This document shows, in pieces, positions 5,179-5,471 of a stretch of 5,471 nucleotides of DNA (position 1 is the first letter of the stretch; every line of letters starts with the position of its first letter). Position numbers and translations under genes: made by a program. Source of the DNA: Planctomycetota bacterium (GTDB lineage Bacteria; Planctomycetota; Phycisphaerae; WQYP01); contig JAJZNY010000184.1 of assembly GCA_021852245.1 (NCBI GenBank), positions 1-5,471 on the forward strand, given 5' to 3'. Under the pieces are notes generated by a model. The model saw nothing but the letters and a program-made list of their open reading frames with translations. It was not told where the DNA came from and searched no databases.

Positions 5179-5471
5179 CGCCGTTCTCCCCCGCAATACC
5201 AAGAGGCCGTGAGCAAAGGGCTCGACGGCGGTCTGCAAAGCACAGGCAACCGGGCAGCCTGCGGCGCAGTACGCTCCGCTGCGGGAGGGCCACCGCCGAC
5301 GCCGCCTCAGTTGCGGGGGTGTAGGTCACCGTGAGAGTGATGTCCCACTCGGCAGGCTCACTGAAGCTGCACTGCAGAGTACTGTCTTGGCTGGTGTAGC
5401 CGGAGACGGCGAGGTCGAAGCCGGCTCCGCTCGCCGCCACGGGCTCGCCGCCGTCCGGTACGGGGGGGACA
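5171..5471 (-). CDS. C-terminal part of an unidentified protein (5' end beyond window)
   Basis: Ninety-nine residues are visible before the TGA at 5173-5171. The first 55 or so (VPPVPDGGEP, then GFDLAVSGYT, STLQCSF and WDITLTVTYTP) look like a beta-strand-rich extracellular domain of Ig or PKD style behind a Pro/Gly linker, but I recognise no family. The last 40 residues are basic, with LRRRLPG and several Cys, and are less protein-like; a frameshift there is possible. The stop lies within ATGCCTGA, so the gene overlaps the start of the DUF1573 lipoprotein gene by eight bases. That arrangement is typical of coupled genes and supports the frame. It is probably an upstream member of the same operon. 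Confidence 0.55.
   Translation of the reverse strand, partial: VPPVPDGGEPVAASGAGFDLAVSGYTSQDSTLQCSFSEPAEWDITLTVTYTPATEAASAVALPQRSVLRRRLPGCLCFADRRRALCSRPLGIAGENGDA
5186..5192 (-). promoter_or_regulatory. Ribosome binding site of the DUF1573 lipoprotein gene
   Basis: GGGGGAG lies seven bases before ATG 5178-5176, inside the 3' end of the preceding gene. It decides the start just ahead of the lipoprotein signal. Confidence 0.7.
5446..5471 (-). repeat. 26-bp perfect inverted repeat, arm at window edge
   Basis: The reverse complement equals 3871-3896 over all 26 bases and stops matching at 5445. It encodes the Pro/Gly-rich linker of the partial gene. The repeat may continue past the window. Confidence 0.9.

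Overview
The window carries six protein genes, all on the minus strand, so transcription runs from high to low coordinates. The likely host is a GC-rich bacterium with an outer membrane, perhaps a planctomycete of the Phycisphaerae type. This is inference, based on two different DUF1573-type exported proteins in one operon, an exported cysteine-rich protein, and an intergenic region packed with short GC-rich repeats with a period near 10 bp. No rRNA or other taxonomic marker is present.

Region 5471-2152 looks like one operon. It holds the 3' end of an unidentified gene (partial, 5471-5171), a lipoprotein with an N-terminal DUF1573-like domain and a classic SCGCT motif (5178-4114), a small secreted protein with 14 cysteines in its mature part (4110-3601), and a secreted two-domain protein whose C-terminus is a second DUF1573-like domain with SCHCT (3561-2152). 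Junctions are an 8-base overlap, a 3-base gap and a 39-base gap, so co-transcription and partial translational coupling are likely. All four products seem to act outside the cytoplasm. I do not know the joint function.

Region 2151-1335 (about 817 bases) has no credible gene. It contains a 132-base direct repeat in two copies (116/132 identical by eye), each followed by a GC-rich palindrome, with further short motifs of period about 10 between the copies.

Region 1334-1 holds two recognisable genes. panD (1334-960) encodes a complete aspartate 1-decarboxylase proenzyme of pantothenate and CoA synthesis. The other is a DegP/HtrA-family serine protease with an intact catalytic triad and a probable lipoprotein signal (866-1), cut by the window edge in its PDZ region.

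The most unusual items are the DUF1573 / Cys-rich / DUF1573 operon, the composite intergenic repeat pair, and a perfect 26-base inverted repeat linking the Cys-rich gene (3871-3896) with the last bases of the window (5446-5471).
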